Notes under the pieces: model-generated
The model's input: only the letters and a program-made list of their open reading frames with translations
Database searches by the model: none
Told to the model about the DNA's origin: nothing
Made by a program: the position numbers and the translations under genes
Assembly (NCBI GenBank): GCA_001692895.1
Contig: KV748176.1
Coordinates: forward strand, 1,178,001-1,242,000
Source: Cenococcum geophilum 1.58
Taxonomy: Eukaryota > Ascomycota > Dothideomycetes > Gloniales > Gloniaceae
Length of the DNA stretch: 64,000 nt
Reading direction: 5' to 3'
Part shown: one piece after another, positions 46,801-60,500 of the stretch
Layout of the letters: the number at the start of each line of letters is the position of its first letter
Numbering within the stretch: position 1 is the stretch's first letter

Positions 46801-49800
46801 TTACGCTAACTACACTGTCGTTTTGGTTACCTATTAGTTTACCAATTACTTAGGGTTCTTTAGTAAGCAGGCTATAAAGTTAAGGTCAAGGCAATTAAGC
46901 ATCTTATAAAATACTGCTACTACTGCTAAATAAACCAGAGGTCCCCTGGCCGATTTAAGTTTACCCTTAAAGATAACTACGACTTTAACTTCTGTATTAT
47001 CGTTAATGTTATATACCTTAGTAGCAAGCTAGTACTCCAAGTTATTAACTTCTTAACCTCCTTCTAAGCCGCACAATTTTTAAAGGATATATTAGCTAGG
47101 AACGCATAGGATACCCTTTAGTTATACTAGATTGATATCTACCTAGGACCCCCTAATTAAATCGTCCATAACGTAGGAAAGAACTTCTTATCTATAGAGT
47201 TCCGATAATAAATAAAGGCAATAGCAATTAAGGTTAAGGAAGTCCCTATTAAGGCATATAATAGTATCAGAAAAGTGGAGTGATATTACGCGCCATTACG
47301 CCGCGTATATAAGATTATCTCTTCGGAACTAAAGGACGCTAGCAAAGAACTTACCTTGTAAATAGCTGTTAAAGCTATTAACGATTCCGCTGGCCCGGAT
47401 GGACTTATACCTATGTTGCTAGTCTTTAGCGCCTACCCTTAAATAACTAATAATTCTCCACCATCTCCCTCTATTATGTAATGAGCTAAGGCTATTTATA
47501 AAGCAACGAAGGAGGTATAACGTCTATACGCTATGCGCTAGGTTAATAACGCACTAGGAATGAGAAATGGCCTAAATACCTTAACTACGCTTAATCTGCC
47601 ACTCCAATCTAAAGTACGGGTATGGCGTAAAAAGGGAGGATGGTTAGGCCTATATAAACTCATTACAACTAATAGTTAAACTTGCACTCTTTAGATGCCC
47701 TATAGACCCACTTAATTCCGTTTAACCGTTATTAGGCCCTACTATAAAGATAACAGTTCCGAGCCTTTATAGGATACCCTAGAAGATGCCCTAGAAGATA
47801 CCCTAGAGGAGAACTACGACTAACGTGCCCTAGAAGGCAACTATAATCCTAATATAATTATAGTAGACGTGCCGCAACTATAACGCGGTAGAGGTCGCCT
47901 GAAGGGATTATAAAATCGCCAATATCTTATTAATTTTGAAGAGCAATTTGTTGCTGCTATAGAGAGTAGAGTTAAGTTATTAATGGCCTTTATAACAGCT
48001 AAAGAGAAGGCTGACTTTAAGCTCGCAAAATAGCTCCGAAAGGAAGGTCGTATTATAACCCTAGGAGCTCCTTTCTAAGCATCCAATAAGCAGGAGATCG
48101 ACGGTCTTATCGCAAGAGAAGTCTTTAAATTCGAGAAATATGACCCTACTAAGTTCGATAGAGTTCGCATCTTTAAGTTAAGAATGGTTAACGAGATTAA
48201 GGGCAAAGCTATTAACGCCCTATTTAAGAAATTAAGGCTTATCATCTAAGGTTACAATGATAATGGTAAAGAGATAATTCTTATACAATCTCCTACGATT
48301 TAATAAGCTAGTTAGCAAGTTATTATTACATTAGCTCCCTCCTTAATAAAGAATGGAATGGCAGTTTATTTGTAAGATATTACTTAAGCCTACACCCAAT
48401 TAGAGACGCACCTTTAGCGCTTAATATTAGCATACCTTCTGGAGCAAATTCGCCACTAGTATCCTAAAGACACGATCATGGTTGTGCTTAAGCCATTATA
48501 TAGAATCGCAGAGGCAGGAACTCACTAGTGGGCTACCTACAGCAAGCACTATAAAGAGAAGCTTTTAATAACTACTTCTATATTCAATCCCTGCTTCCTT
48601 ATTATAACCACGGGAACTCTATTCGGAATTATTGGTATGTAAACTAATAATATAATTATCTTAGGAGACAACCAATTCTTAGCTCTTAAAGAGGATGAGC
48701 TAGTAAAGGCAAATCTTATAGTAAAGCCAAAGGAAAAGCTTAACTTAATAATACTATTACTCTTTAATAGATGCATCCTTTCCCTAAACGAGGATTCCAT
48801 TGCTTTGCGCTAGAAGGGTTAAGGTAAGAAGATTAACGTTATTAATATTAATTCCCTAAAGCAAGGATATGTGGAGCAACGCGCTTGCGGAGCTTATATT
48901 ACTTCTATCTATTAACCTAAGGCTTCATTTAATCTCTCCGTTGCTGCCTAACACTAGGAACCAACTAAGGACGACGTTCTTGCCCTAAATAAACGTTTTT
49001 TCTAGTAAATAAACCATTTTAATCGGGGACTACTCTACGTGCCTATTAATCTTCCTACCGCCAAGCTCTTTATATTTATTAATGGATTGTTCGTAAATAA
49101 TAAAGATTTTAGCTCCTAGTTAGGATATAAGATTATTATCGCGAACGAATTTACTAGAGAGAATAACTTTATAATCTATAGTAATCTTATCTATTGGAGC
49201 TTAACTAAGAGCAAGCGCGTTATTTAAAGTATTTTAGCGTTAGAGATATATAAAATAATTGGCGGAGTTAATATGGTAATTACAATTGGAACTACCCTAA
49301 AGATAATTACAGATTAACTCGAACTTCCCGTTATTCCTATAATCGTATGCACTAATTTATTTTCCCTCTACGAGTATTTAGTTAAGCTCGGTACTATAAA
49401 GGAGAAGCGCCTTATAATTAATATTATGGCACTTTAGCAATCCTACGAGCGTTAAGAACTCTTTAAGATTTAATGGATTAATGGCCAAGATAACCCAGTA
49501 GATGTAATAACAAAGGCGAACCCAAATAAGGCACTAGAGACGTTTGTTAACATAAATACTCTACGTGTATAAGTTAAAGGTTAGGTTAAAAGGGAGTCCC
49601 CAGAAATTTCTTAGTCATATAAGGTCTTAAGATATCCTAGAACTTCGACCGGCGGTTAAAGTTGTCTAATTAGTCAGATTCTGCAGACCCTAACTTAAAC
49701 CAGCCAATCAGGATTTTCCATCCCTGGGATGGAAAATTGCTATTGGCTCGCTTACCGCTAGCGCCTTAGCGGCCCTATTAATAAGATACCTACCTATAAC

Positions 49801-52796
49801 TTATAAGCAAGAAAGCACCACGTGCTAAGAGGCAAATTTTGGGACAGCGAGACTTATATTGCAATGGCAATAGTAAGTAAGGAGGATTAATTTTTGTTCC
49901 GCTAGTTAAGCGGTATATATATATAAATGGCAACCATAAAAGAAGAGTTGCTAGTGTTGGGAATAAAGGCAAATGGTCACCATATAAGGTATATTGCCGT
50001 CACGTGTGGCAAGTTGCCATCACGTGCCGCCGCGGCACTAGCGTGGTGAGGAACCTTAAGTTCCTCACCCCTTTCTTCAAGAAAGAAAAAGAAGAACAAT
50101 CATCATACTATCTACGAACCGTAGCTACGTGATATCCCCTTGTGAGTCCAACAAGTATAAAGTAAATAAAGTACCTAGGGTTTATTATTAGTATGGACGG
50201 AATTAAGGCAGACCTAGAAAAGACGGCCGTAATTAATTAATAGGAACTACTACGGACCGTAAAAGGGATATAGTCATTTCTAGGCTTCTATAACTTCTAC
50301 CGACGCTTTATTAAGAACTATAGCAGGATTACTTGGCCCCTTAGCCGCCTTATAATAAAGGACTAGCCCTTTTACTTTAACACCGCATATAGGTAGGCTT
50401 TTAATGAACTTAAGAAACGGCTAGTCTCCGCTCCTTTACTCGCCCACTTTAACCCAGAACGGCCCTCAATGCTAGAAACGGATGCCTTAGATGGTGTTAT
50501 TACTGGCGTTTATTCCTAGAAGCAGAGGGACGGGGAATGGCACCCTATTACTTACTACTTAAAGACTATAGTAGATGCTAAGCTAAACTACCCAATTTAT
50601 AACAAAGAAATGTTAGCTATTATCTATAGCTTTTAGCACTGGCGAGCACAGTTAGAAGGGACCCCCGAACCTATTTAAGTGGTTTTAGATTATAAGGCCT
50701 TAGAATATTTTATAATAACGAAAGCCCTTACGGCCTAGCAGGCGCGCTAGGCGGATATCCTATCTTAGTTTAACTTCCTAATTATATACAGGCCAGGCGC
50801 CACTAACCGTGCGGACGCTTTTATAAGGCGTAAATAGGACCTAGATAACTAGATGGCCGTAAAGGTCTTATTATAGACCTAGATGCTACTACAACCAGAG
50901 CACCTTAACCCTCGGATATAGGAAGAACTAAGTACTAAATCTTCAAGCGCCGAGATATATCCTATTAACCCTATGGAATTTAACCTTATTAATAAACTAC
51001 TACAAGTAAACCGTACGGACCCTTCTCTATAGGAGTACCGCGAAAAGGTAAAGGATGTTACCAGCCTATGGTCCTTTAAAAATGGACTACTTAAGCACCG
51101 GGAACGGCTAGTAGTAGTAAAAGAAAAGAACTTACGAACCTGGCTTATTACTAAAGCACATACCTAGGTCTCTACGGTTTACCCCAGAAAAAATAAGACC
51201 TATAAAATTATTGGTGACCGTTACTACTGGCCTAGAATGGTTACGGATATTAACCGTTATATAAGGAACTATAACAACTGCTGTAGGTCTATAATTCCAC
51301 GAGATAAGACCCTAGGACTATTAAAGCTACTTCTAATACCAGAGCGCCCCTGGCAGTATATCTTTATAGACTTTTATAAACTACCAGTAGACCGTAACGG
51401 GTACGATATGGTTATAATCTTAGTTAACCGTTTTGGCAAACGCCCTTTCTTAATCCCCTGTTATAAGAATATCGATGCTAAAGAGGCGGCCCGACTATAT
51501 ATCTATTATATTTACCGAATTTACGGACTACTAGATACTATTATATCGGACCGCGGACCGCAGTTTATATTGGCTTTCTAGAATAAGTTTACCTAGATCT
51601 TAGAAATTAGGCTAAAGCTTTCTATAGTGTACTACCCCCAAATAGATAGTTAGACGGAGATTATAAATTAATACTTGGACTAGAGACTCTGGCCCTTTAT
51701 TAACTACTTCTAAAATAACTAGGGCGAACTGCTACTTCTAATAGACTACGCCCAGGCGACCCTACCCTATAACTCTACGGGATTTGCACCTATTTAACTA
51801 GAAATGGGGTATCTACCCTAAATAAGCTTTGACTGGGATAGGCTAGAAGGACTATAGACCGTACGCGAGAAATTATCTTATAAGGAAGCCTAGTAGTACG
51901 CTAAGCGCTTAGAGGAAGCCTGGACGGTAGCCCATACAAACCTAAAAAAGGCCTAGAAATTAATAAAACAGCAGGTAAATAAGCATAGGCGCGAGCCCGA
52001 CTTTACTGTAGGTGATATAGTTTGGGTTATAATAAAGAACTGGAAGACGGAACGGCCTAGCCATAAGCTTAATTATTAGATGGCAGGACCGTATAAGGTC
52101 CTTAAGAAAATAGGCAACTCGTATAAAGTAGAGCTCCTAGATTTAATTAAGGTTTACCCTATTTTCTTACCGGATAAGCTACGGAAGGCTGCGAACAACC
52201 TATTACCTAGATAAAAGAACGAACCCCCCCTGCTAATTTAAGTTAGTGGCGATAATAAATGGGAAATTAAAGAGATACTGGCCTATAAGCTAGTAAGGAA
52301 AACGCTAAAGTACCGCGTTAGTTGGAAAGGCTATGACCTAGATCCTACCTAATACCCTATATAGAACTTTGTTGGCAGTCCCTATAAGCTTTAAGAATTC
52401 TATAGCCGTTACCCTAATAAACCGGGACCGCTAAAGTACCTAGATAAATGGATGGAATGCTAGTATAATAAAGATAATAAGCTACCGGAAGAGCATAAAG
52501 ATAAGAACGCCCTATGGGCATAATACGGACATACAAAGCCTGAGGGCAGGCTTTTGCGAAGGGGGGGGTAATGTTACAGCACTAGCAGAAAGCGGCAGCT
52601 ATGGTAGACGTTATGGTAGACGCAGGGCTCACGTGACTCTTACGTGACTAGGGATCGTATATAACTCCTCGCGTTGCTGCTTGTCCTTTCCTTTCCTTTT
52701 CTTTAGCTTTAGATTCTCGTTTATAGACAATCCAATCGTATAGGCTTGCGCGACCCTTTTGCCGTGCTAATGTCTCGATTGACTGAGTCGCTAACA
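40878..52796 (+). mobile_element. Gypsy-2: full-length Ty3/Gypsy chromovirus fossil, split by a Copia element
   Basis: LTRs of 225 bp (40878-41102 and 52572-52796), target duplication ATATA (40873-40877, 52797-52801). About 5.9 kb without the nested Copia. Parts on the plus strand: gag (about 41290-42470, with a zinc-knuckle region near 42300), protease (about 42480-42900), RT (43400-44144, continuing after the insert), RNase H (about 50450-50850), integrase (about 51120-51950; the open stretch 51237-51581 contains the H/C-type and catalytic-core region), and a chromodomain (about 52240-52450), which defines chromoviruses. A purine tract of G residues (52561-52568) lies just before the 3' LTR. 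The LTRs differ at only a handful of sites, all transitions, so it is relatively recent. Broken, with dozens of RIP-type changes. Confidence 0.9.
44145..50153 (+). mobile_element. Ty1/Copia element, 6.0 kb, nested in Gypsy-2
   Basis: LTRs of 199 bp (44145-44343 and 49955-50153), TGTTGG...CCAACA ends, exact target duplication AGTAT (44140-44144, 50154-50158), inserted in the Gypsy-2 RT region. Plus-strand order gag (about 44850-46050), protease (about 46350-46500), integrase (about 46750-47400), RT (about 48080-48960) and RNase H (about 49080-49520); integrase before RT is the Copia order. LTRs differ at about half a dozen sites, all transitions. Broken, with dozens of RIP-type changes. Younger than Gypsy-2. 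Confidence 0.9.
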
Positions 52797-53155
52797 ATAT
52801 AGAGGCGATAGAGAAGAAAAAGAGCTTTTAGCTCGTATTATTTTAGAGATAATTAGACATAGAGAAGTATATAAGGCATAGCAGTAAGGCAAGATTGCGA
52901 CGAGAAAATGCAACCGATAAGAAAATGCGACTAATAAAATGCGACTAATAAAATATAACTAACGTAACCAACTATATAATATAGCTACGACATTATTATT
53001 TAATGCAATAGATAGAGAAATTAAAGAGCTCCTGCCTTATAGAATTTTTATAATAACTAGACGTTATAAAAGGGTTAAGATATACGTTATAGTGAAAGAG
53101 TTATCGCCTAATAAGAAACATTAAGTTCTTATATAAAGGGCGCCCATAAGCTCTT
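52797..53155. other. Continuation of the 160-bp repeat and unassigned DNA
   Basis: 52797-52900 continues the tandem unit cut by Gypsy-2. The rest includes short AATGCGACTAATAA-type repeats (52915-52975). No gene. Confidence 0.45.
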
Positions 53156-53281
53156 AGACCCTTAGGGAGAAATTCCTCTTAGTGTGATCTGATTGGTCTA
53201 GGAGTCCACAGGACTAGGGTAAGGTCCACAAGCGTAGCGCTAGTCCTTTCACGTCGTAGCGCAATTTCTCCCCGGGGGTCT
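53156..53281. repeat. 126-bp inverted-repeat element, MITE-like
   Basis: Arms AGACCCTTAGGGAGAAATT (53156-53174) and AATTTCTCCCCGGGGGTCT (53263-53281) are inverted repeats with two mismatches. The interior is GC-normal (GGTCTAGGAGTCCACAGGAC) and non-coding. A clear target duplication was not found. Confidence 0.5.
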
Positions 53282-53295
53282 GATTTATAAGATAA

Positions 53296-53650
53296 GTCTG
53301 GTACACGGTTCGGATTTTTGTTAGTCCCGCGCGGGGTATTTAGGCCTATATACGCCTACTTTAAGCCAAATTATCTTAACTTCTGTAGCTCCTTAAGCTA
53401 TTCCTAATGGCTAGAATTACTAAATTAAACCTGGTAAAGAAGACTATGTTACCCAATTTGCCCAATTCTAATTCGTTATCTTATTATCGCGCCCAACGCC
53501 CCAGAGTTGTAGCAACTGCACCCATCCTACAACTACCGCCGCCCTCTTTTTACCGCAGCTAGAGTACCTAGGTTAATAAGCCAGCTTTAAATAATACTTA
53601 AGGACTGCTAGTAGGTATAGATTTGCCTTGCAGAAGGGGGTAAGCTTTAC
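53296..53650 (+). repeat. Leader of the duplicated block, copy D2
   Basis: Homologous to 10299-10655 from GTCTGGTACACGG onwards with predominantly transition differences. The left flanks differ, so this is the left breakpoint of the duplicated block. Confidence 0.7.
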
Positions 53651-54086
53651 GTAGAGCTTTAGTAGAGCTTCGTGCAGAGCTTCGTGCAGAGCTTCGTGCA
53701 GAGCTTCGTGCAGAGCCTCGTGCAGATCTTCGTGCAGAGCCTCGTGCAGAGCTTCGTGCAGAGCCTCGTGCAGAGCTTCGTGCAGAGCCTCGTGCAGAGC
53801 TTCGTGCAGAGCCTCGTGCAGAGCCTCGAGCAGAGCTTCGAGCAGAGCTTCGAGCAGAGCTTCGAGCAGAGCCTTGAGCAGGGCTTCGCGCGGGGCTTTA
53901 TGTGGAGCTTTGAGCAGAGCCTTGTGCAGAGCTTTAAGCAGAGCCTTGTGCAGAGCTTTAAGCAGAGCTTTGTGCAGAGCTTTAAGCAGAGCTTTATACA
54001 GAGCTTTATGCAAAGCTTTATGTAGAGCTTTAAGCAGAGCTTTATATAGAGCCTTATATAGAACTTTATATAGAGCTTTATATAAA
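53651..54086. repeat. 12-bp minisatellite, array 3
   Basis: About 36 units of AGAGCTTCGTGC and variants, directly after the D2 leader, as in D1. Composition of the units differs from array 1 (more CGTGC, alternation of CTTCGTGC and CCTCGTGC), so the arrays have evolved separately since duplication. Open frames 53573-54013 (minus) and 53672-54025 (plus) are repeat by-products. Confidence 0.9.
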
Positions 54087-54564
54087 TATATAGGCGTATA
54101 GATATATATTTTTATACTAGTAATTAATTATAGAATTTATAGAAATAATTATATAGGAAATTATATAGATATTTATTTATTTATTTATTTATAGTAAGGC
54201 TAATAATACTATATAGCTCCTAGATCTAGGGCCTAGGACTAGGTAATAAGGTATTAATAAAAAGCTCCCTAGCGCTACTAGCTAAATTATAAAACTAGTA
54301 CCTATATAGAACTATAGGGGCCTATAGGAGAATAATACGCGCTATACTAGAATATAAAGTAGTAGTTTTATTAGTAGACTTATATGTTAATATAACTACT
54401 ATATAGAGAATAGTTATAGTATAAGGCCACCTAGTAAAAAAAAAAAATACTAAATACTAAAACGTATATAAGGAATAAGATATATATAAGGAGCGAGGGC
54501 CCCTTAAAAAGGTAATACGCCTAAGTATACTAGCTAGGAAGCCCTCTACCTATAGGTAATAGAA

Positions 54565-57500
54565 TATTAGCGACTTAGTTAATCGAGGCATAAGTACGGT
54601 ATAAGGGACGTACAAGCCTATATAATTAGATTGTCTATAAACGAGAATCTAAAGCTAAAAAAAAGGAAAGGAAAGGATAAGTAGTAACGCGAGGAGTTAT
54701 ATATAATCCCTAGTCACGTAAGAGTTACGTAAGCCCTATATTTACTATAATGTCTACTATAGCTGCCGCTTTCTGCTAGTGCTATAATATTACCCCCCCC
54801 TCCGCAAAAGCCTGCCCTTAGGCTTTATATATCCGTATTATGCCTATAGGGCGTTCTTATCTTTATGCTCTTCCGGTAGCTTATTATCTTTATTATACTA
54901 GCATTCTATCTATTTGTCTAGGTACTTTAGCGGTCCTGGTTTATTAGGGTAACGGCTATAAAATTCTTAAAGCTTATGGAGATTGCTAATAAAGTTCTAT
55001 ATAGGGTACTAGGTAGGATTTAGGTTATAGCCTTTCCAACTAACGCGGTACTTTAGCATTTTCCTTACTAGCTTATAGGCCAGTATCTCTTCAATTTCCT
55101 ATTTATTATCGCCACTAACTTAAATTAATAGGGGGGGTTTGTTCTTTTATCTAGGTAATAGGTTGTTTATAGCCTTCCGTAGCTTATTCGGCAAGAAAAT
55201 AGGGTAAACCTTAATTAAATCTAGGAGCTCTACTTTGTATAAGTTGCCTATTTTCTTAAGGACCTTATACGGTCCTACTATCTAATAATCAAGCTTATAG
55301 CTAGGCCGTTCCGTCTTTTAGTTCTTTGTTATAACCTAAACTATATTACTTACGGTAAAGTCGGGCTTACGCCTATACTTATTTGCCTCTATTTTATTAA
55401 TTTTTAGGCCTTTTTTAGGTTTGTATAGGCTACTATCTAAGCTTCCTCTAAGCGCTTAGTGTACTACTAGGCTTCCTTATAAGACAGTTTTTCGCGTATA
55501 GTCTATGGTCCTTCTAGCCTATCCCAGTTAAAGCTTATTTAGGGTAGATACCCTATTTCTAGTTAGATAGGTGCAAATCCCGTAAAGTTATAGAGTAGGG
55601 TCGCCTGGGCGTAGTCTATTAGAGGTAATAGTTCGCCCTAGTTATCTTAGAAGTAGTTAATAAAGGGCCGGAGTCTCTAGTCTAAGTATTAATTTATAAT
55701 CTCTATTTAACTATTTATTTGGGGGTAATATACTATAGAAAGCTTTAGCCTAATTCCTAGAATCTGGGTAAACTTATTCTAGAAAGCCAATATAAACTAC
55801 GGTCCGCGGTCTAATATAATAGTATTTAGTAGTCCGTAAATTTGGTAGATATAAGAGATATATAATTAGGCCGCCTCTTTAGCATCAATATTCTTATAAT
55901 AGGGGATTAAAAAAGGGCGTTTACTAAAATAGTTAACTAAGATTATAACCATATTATACCCGTTACGGTTTACTAGTAGTTTATAAAAGTCTATAGAGAT
56001 ATACTACTAGGGGCGCTCTAGTATTAAGAGTAGCTTTAATAGTCCTAGGGTCTTATCTCGTAGAATCGTAGATCTATGGCAGTTATTGCAGTTTCTTATA
56101 TAACGGTTAATATGCGTAACCATTCCGGGCTAGTAGTAACGGTCACTAATAATCTTATAGGTCTTATTTTTTCTAGGGTAGGCTGTAGAGACCTAGGTAT
56201 ATACTTTGGTAATAAGCTAGGTTTATAAGTTCTTTTCTTTTACTACTACTAGCCGTTCCTAGTGCTTAAGTAGTCTATTTTTAAGGGACTATAGGCTGCT
56301 AATATCCTTTGCCTTTTTGCGGTACTCCTGTAGAGAAGGGTCCGTACAGTTTATTTATAGTAGTTTATTAATAAGGTCGAATTCTATAGGGTTAATAGGA
56401 CATATCTTAGCGCTTAAAGATTTAGTACTTAGTTCTTCCTATATCTAAGGGTTAAGGTGCTTTAGTTATAGTAGCGTCTGGGTCTATAATAAGACCTTTA
56501 TAGCTATTTAGTTATCTAGGTCCTATTCGCGCCTTATAAAAGCGTCCGCACGGTTAGTAGCGCCTAGCCTATATATAATTAGGAAGTTAAACTAAGATAA
56601 AATATCTGCTTAGCGCGCCTGCTGGGCTATAAGGGCTTTTATTATTATAAAATATTCTAAGGCCTTATAATCTGAAACCACTTAAATAGGTTTAGGGGTC
56701 CCTTTTAGCTGTGCTCGCTAGTGCTAAAAGCTATAAATAATAGCCAACATTTCTTTGTTATAAATTGGGTAGTTTAGCTCAGCATCTACTATAGTCTTTA
56801 AGTAGTAAGTAATAGGGTACTATTCCCCGTCTATCTACTTCTGGGAATAAATATTAGTAATAATACTATCTAAGGCATCTGTTTTTAGCATTAAGGGCCA
56901 TTTTAGGTTAAAGTAGGCGAGTAAAGGAGCAGAGACTAGCCGTTTCTTAAGTTTATTAAAAGCCTGCCTATATATAGTGTCGAAGTAAAAGGGCTAGTCC
57001 TTTATTATAAGGCGGCTAAGGGGCTAAGTAATTCTACTATAGTTTTTAATAAAGCGTTAGTAGAAGTTATAGAAGCCTAGGAATAACTATATCCCTTTTA
57101 CGGTCCGTAATAGTTCCTATTAATTAATTACGGCTGTCTTTTCTAGATCTGCCTTAATTCCGTCTATACTAATAATAAACCCTATATACTTTATTCGCTT
57201 TATACTAAACTTTAACTTCTTAATATTAGCCTAGAGGCTAGCATTATAGAGCCGTTATAAGACCTTATAGATATACTCCTTATATTCTAACTTATTTTTA
57301 GAGTAAATTATAATATTATCTAGGTAGGCTATATAGAAGTCATTAAGGTAGTTAAAGAGTACATTATTTATATATCGTTGGTATATAGTAGGTCCGTTAG
57401 TTAGTCTAAAGGGGAGTACTTTATATTTATATAATCCGTATTAAGTCCGAAATATAGTAAAGTCCATAAATCTAGGGTCTATTCTAATTTAGTAGAAGGC

Positions 57501-60500
57501 CTAGCGGATATTAAGCTTTATAAATACCTTAGCTCTATTTATTTGGGCCAGCGTCTTATCTAGTAAGGGTAGCAGATAACGGTCTTTGCGGGTTATATTA
57601 TTAAGCTTATAGTAGTTAATGCAGAAACAAAGTCCTCTATTTAGCTTTTTGTAAAAAAAATAGGGGAGGTAAATAGGGCCTAACTAGGCTTAATAAACCC
57701 CTTTACTAGGTTGTCTATAATATACTACTTAGTAGCCTATAATTTAGCAATAGATTATTTATAAAGGGGGGTATAGCTAAGGACGTTTTCCTTATCTAGT
57801 TTAATCTCGATCTTATAATTATATAGTTAGTAGGGTAGGAGCATATTAGATGCTGCCTTAGAGAATATATCCTTAAACTCTTAGTACTAATAGGGTAGTT
57901 GTTACAGCGACTCAGTTAATCGAGGCACGAGCGCCGTTTAGAACGTATGCAAGCCTGTACAATTGGAATGTCTATAGACCCGGATATCAAGATGAGGAGC
58001 AGAAGAAGGTCGTGGAAAGGACACGTCTATATACATAGAGCCAAGACGTAAGCGAACCCCCCTGACTAGGCCCTATCCAGGTTACGCGCGTCAGTGCCGT
58101 AACAGTAGTTTCCGTTGTACTAGCTCCTTATCTATAAGCTTATCCCCCTTTTAGGCTAGGGTCTCTTTTTCTTTAATTATTTAATTAATTTCATATAAGC
58201 TAGTTATAAAGGCAATGGTATTTAGCTGAACTAAGTTTTGGTAGAATCCTATAGCGTTAATATAGTAGATATTAACTGGTGGGAGGTCCGTAGGTTTCTT
58301 TATAGATGTTTATTAGGCCGTATTTTACAGTATAGGGTTTATAGTCTTCCTTAACTCGCGTTTTATTTTCCGTAAATTGTCCTTTTAGTCTATTAGTTTA
58401 GTATACCGTCCAATATTCCTAGCCTTCTATTATAGCTATATAGGGCCTAGGTTCTCTACTAGGGACTTAGGTAAATCACTATTGACTTCCTAAGTCTATG
58501 GTGCGGGTGGCGTAATATAGGTAGCCTAGGGGCGGCGTAATATACGGATCCGTTACGGGTTAAGCTATATATCCTTCTTAAAGGCCTAGTCTCTACGTAT
58601 AGCATCGGCTTAGTAGATAGTATTAATCTAGGGTTATACTAGGTTTTCTATTGTAATGCTAATTTCTTTTATAAAAGAGGGGGTTAGGGGTAGGGTTTTA
58701 GGCTAGATAAGCTATCTACTTTATACGTTAAGCTATAAGCCTAAATAGGCTAGCTATTTCCTCCTTAAGATTATATTATAGCTTCTAAGGTCCGTAATTA
58801 GAAAGGGGATATTATACTACCTTCGCCTATTAACGCGGAGGTATATTCGCAAAATACTTATAATAGGTTACCCTACCCGTCCATTATACCCACGAATAGG
58901 AATTGGTTTAGGCAGGTCTTATATAGGTATATTAAGAAAGTTAGCTAGCTTTACAGCATACTAAGTGTTAATTAGGGTAAAGGCATTTACTCTAGAGTTG
59001 GCTAAGGTAGAGATTAAAACTTAATATCTATTACGGAATAAAGTATAAGGGATAGTGCAGCTTCTTCTACTAACTAGCTAACCTAGATTAATATATAATA
59101 TATTAATCCCTTTTAACCCTAGAGAGGAGTCTTTCTCTAGGGTTTTTCTTTTTCTAACTCTATACTATCTTCCTAGATTAACAAAACCTCGTCCGCTTTT
59201 GCCTTTATTAGGCAGTTCCTTATAGAGTAGCCCTTTTAACCGTATAAGAAGTAAGCCCCTTAATTACTAAGGGCCTATATACGGGGGTCGCTATAGGTAG
59301 GCTAAGTAAGCGCTTAGCCCGCGGCAGGGCTAGCTATACGGCTAGTCGCTAGGTTAGCGGCCGGCGTAGTAGGTATTACGGGTTATACTAGGGTATTATG
59401 GGCTGTTCTTATATTACTTATAGCTTAATTTGGGGGATTCCTAGCCTTTATCCGGTTAGCTCGTGCCTTAATTTAATAGAGGCCTTAGTTAATAGCTAGG
59501 CAGTAATTTATAAGTTCTTTTAACGTCTATATAGTAGTAAAAGCTAGTAGTACAGCCCGCTATAGGTCTAGGGTAAGCTTGTTAAAGAGGTCTAGAAGTA
59601 GGTCTTCCTAGGAAATCTAGGCTTATTTAGCTAGGTGTAAGAAACGGGTCTAAAAGGCTAAAAAGGTCTCCATTATTTTCATATTTAGACTTTTATAGCT
59701 AAGGCGGGCGTTTTATACCCTAAAAGGGTCCTTATAAATAGAAGACAGGTAGTTAATTATTTCTTCTTTAGAGAGGAAGGGCTCTGCTAAGTCCTAGGCG
59801 TATTGCGGACGTAGATATATCTATACGTCTCCACCGGTACGGCCGAAAATATAGGCCATTTTAGCTTAAGTAGTAGGGAAGCAGTCCGCATTAACTTTGA
59901 GCTTATCCTGTAATTAAAGCTTCTAATTATTAAATATAGGGTTGGCTCCGTCTGTAAGTAATAGGGGGTCTATAACCTTTGCGGACTATAACAATCCTAA
60001 TGCTATACGTTAGGCTAGGGCCTTAAGGACTATAGTAAGTCTATCTAATAGGTCCTCGCTAGATATAGAGGTGCTTCTAGTTTTAAGCAGTTCTCGTAGC
60101 CGTTTAATTTTAGCATTAGCTGCTGCGAGCTCTGCTTAAGGGGTTAAGATATTAATTATTTCTTTATTTAAGGCGTTTGCAGGTCTTATAGCTGCTTTAC
60201 CTACTACTGTATTTCGTGGCATAGTGCTAGGGTATTAGGTAATTTTAGGTAATTTCTTTAGGGTTCTAGTCTGTGCGTATCTTATAGGTCCTTTCCTTAG
60301 GGTTCTATTCTTTTCCTTTAGGTTCTATCCTTGTAGTCCTAGTAATATCCTTAAGGTCCTATTCTGTGTCCTTGTCCTATTTATAGTCCTATAAATATAT
60401 TTAAGTTCCTTCTTAGGAAGAAAGGGTGGTTTAAGCTTTAGATAATGTTAGCGACTTAGTTAATTGAGGTATAAGCACGGTATAAGGGACGTGCAAGCCT

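Noticed and set aside
51237-51581. 114-codon open frame as a host gene
   Set aside because: It is an undisturbed part of the integrase region of the fossil Gypsy-2, between two matching LTRs.
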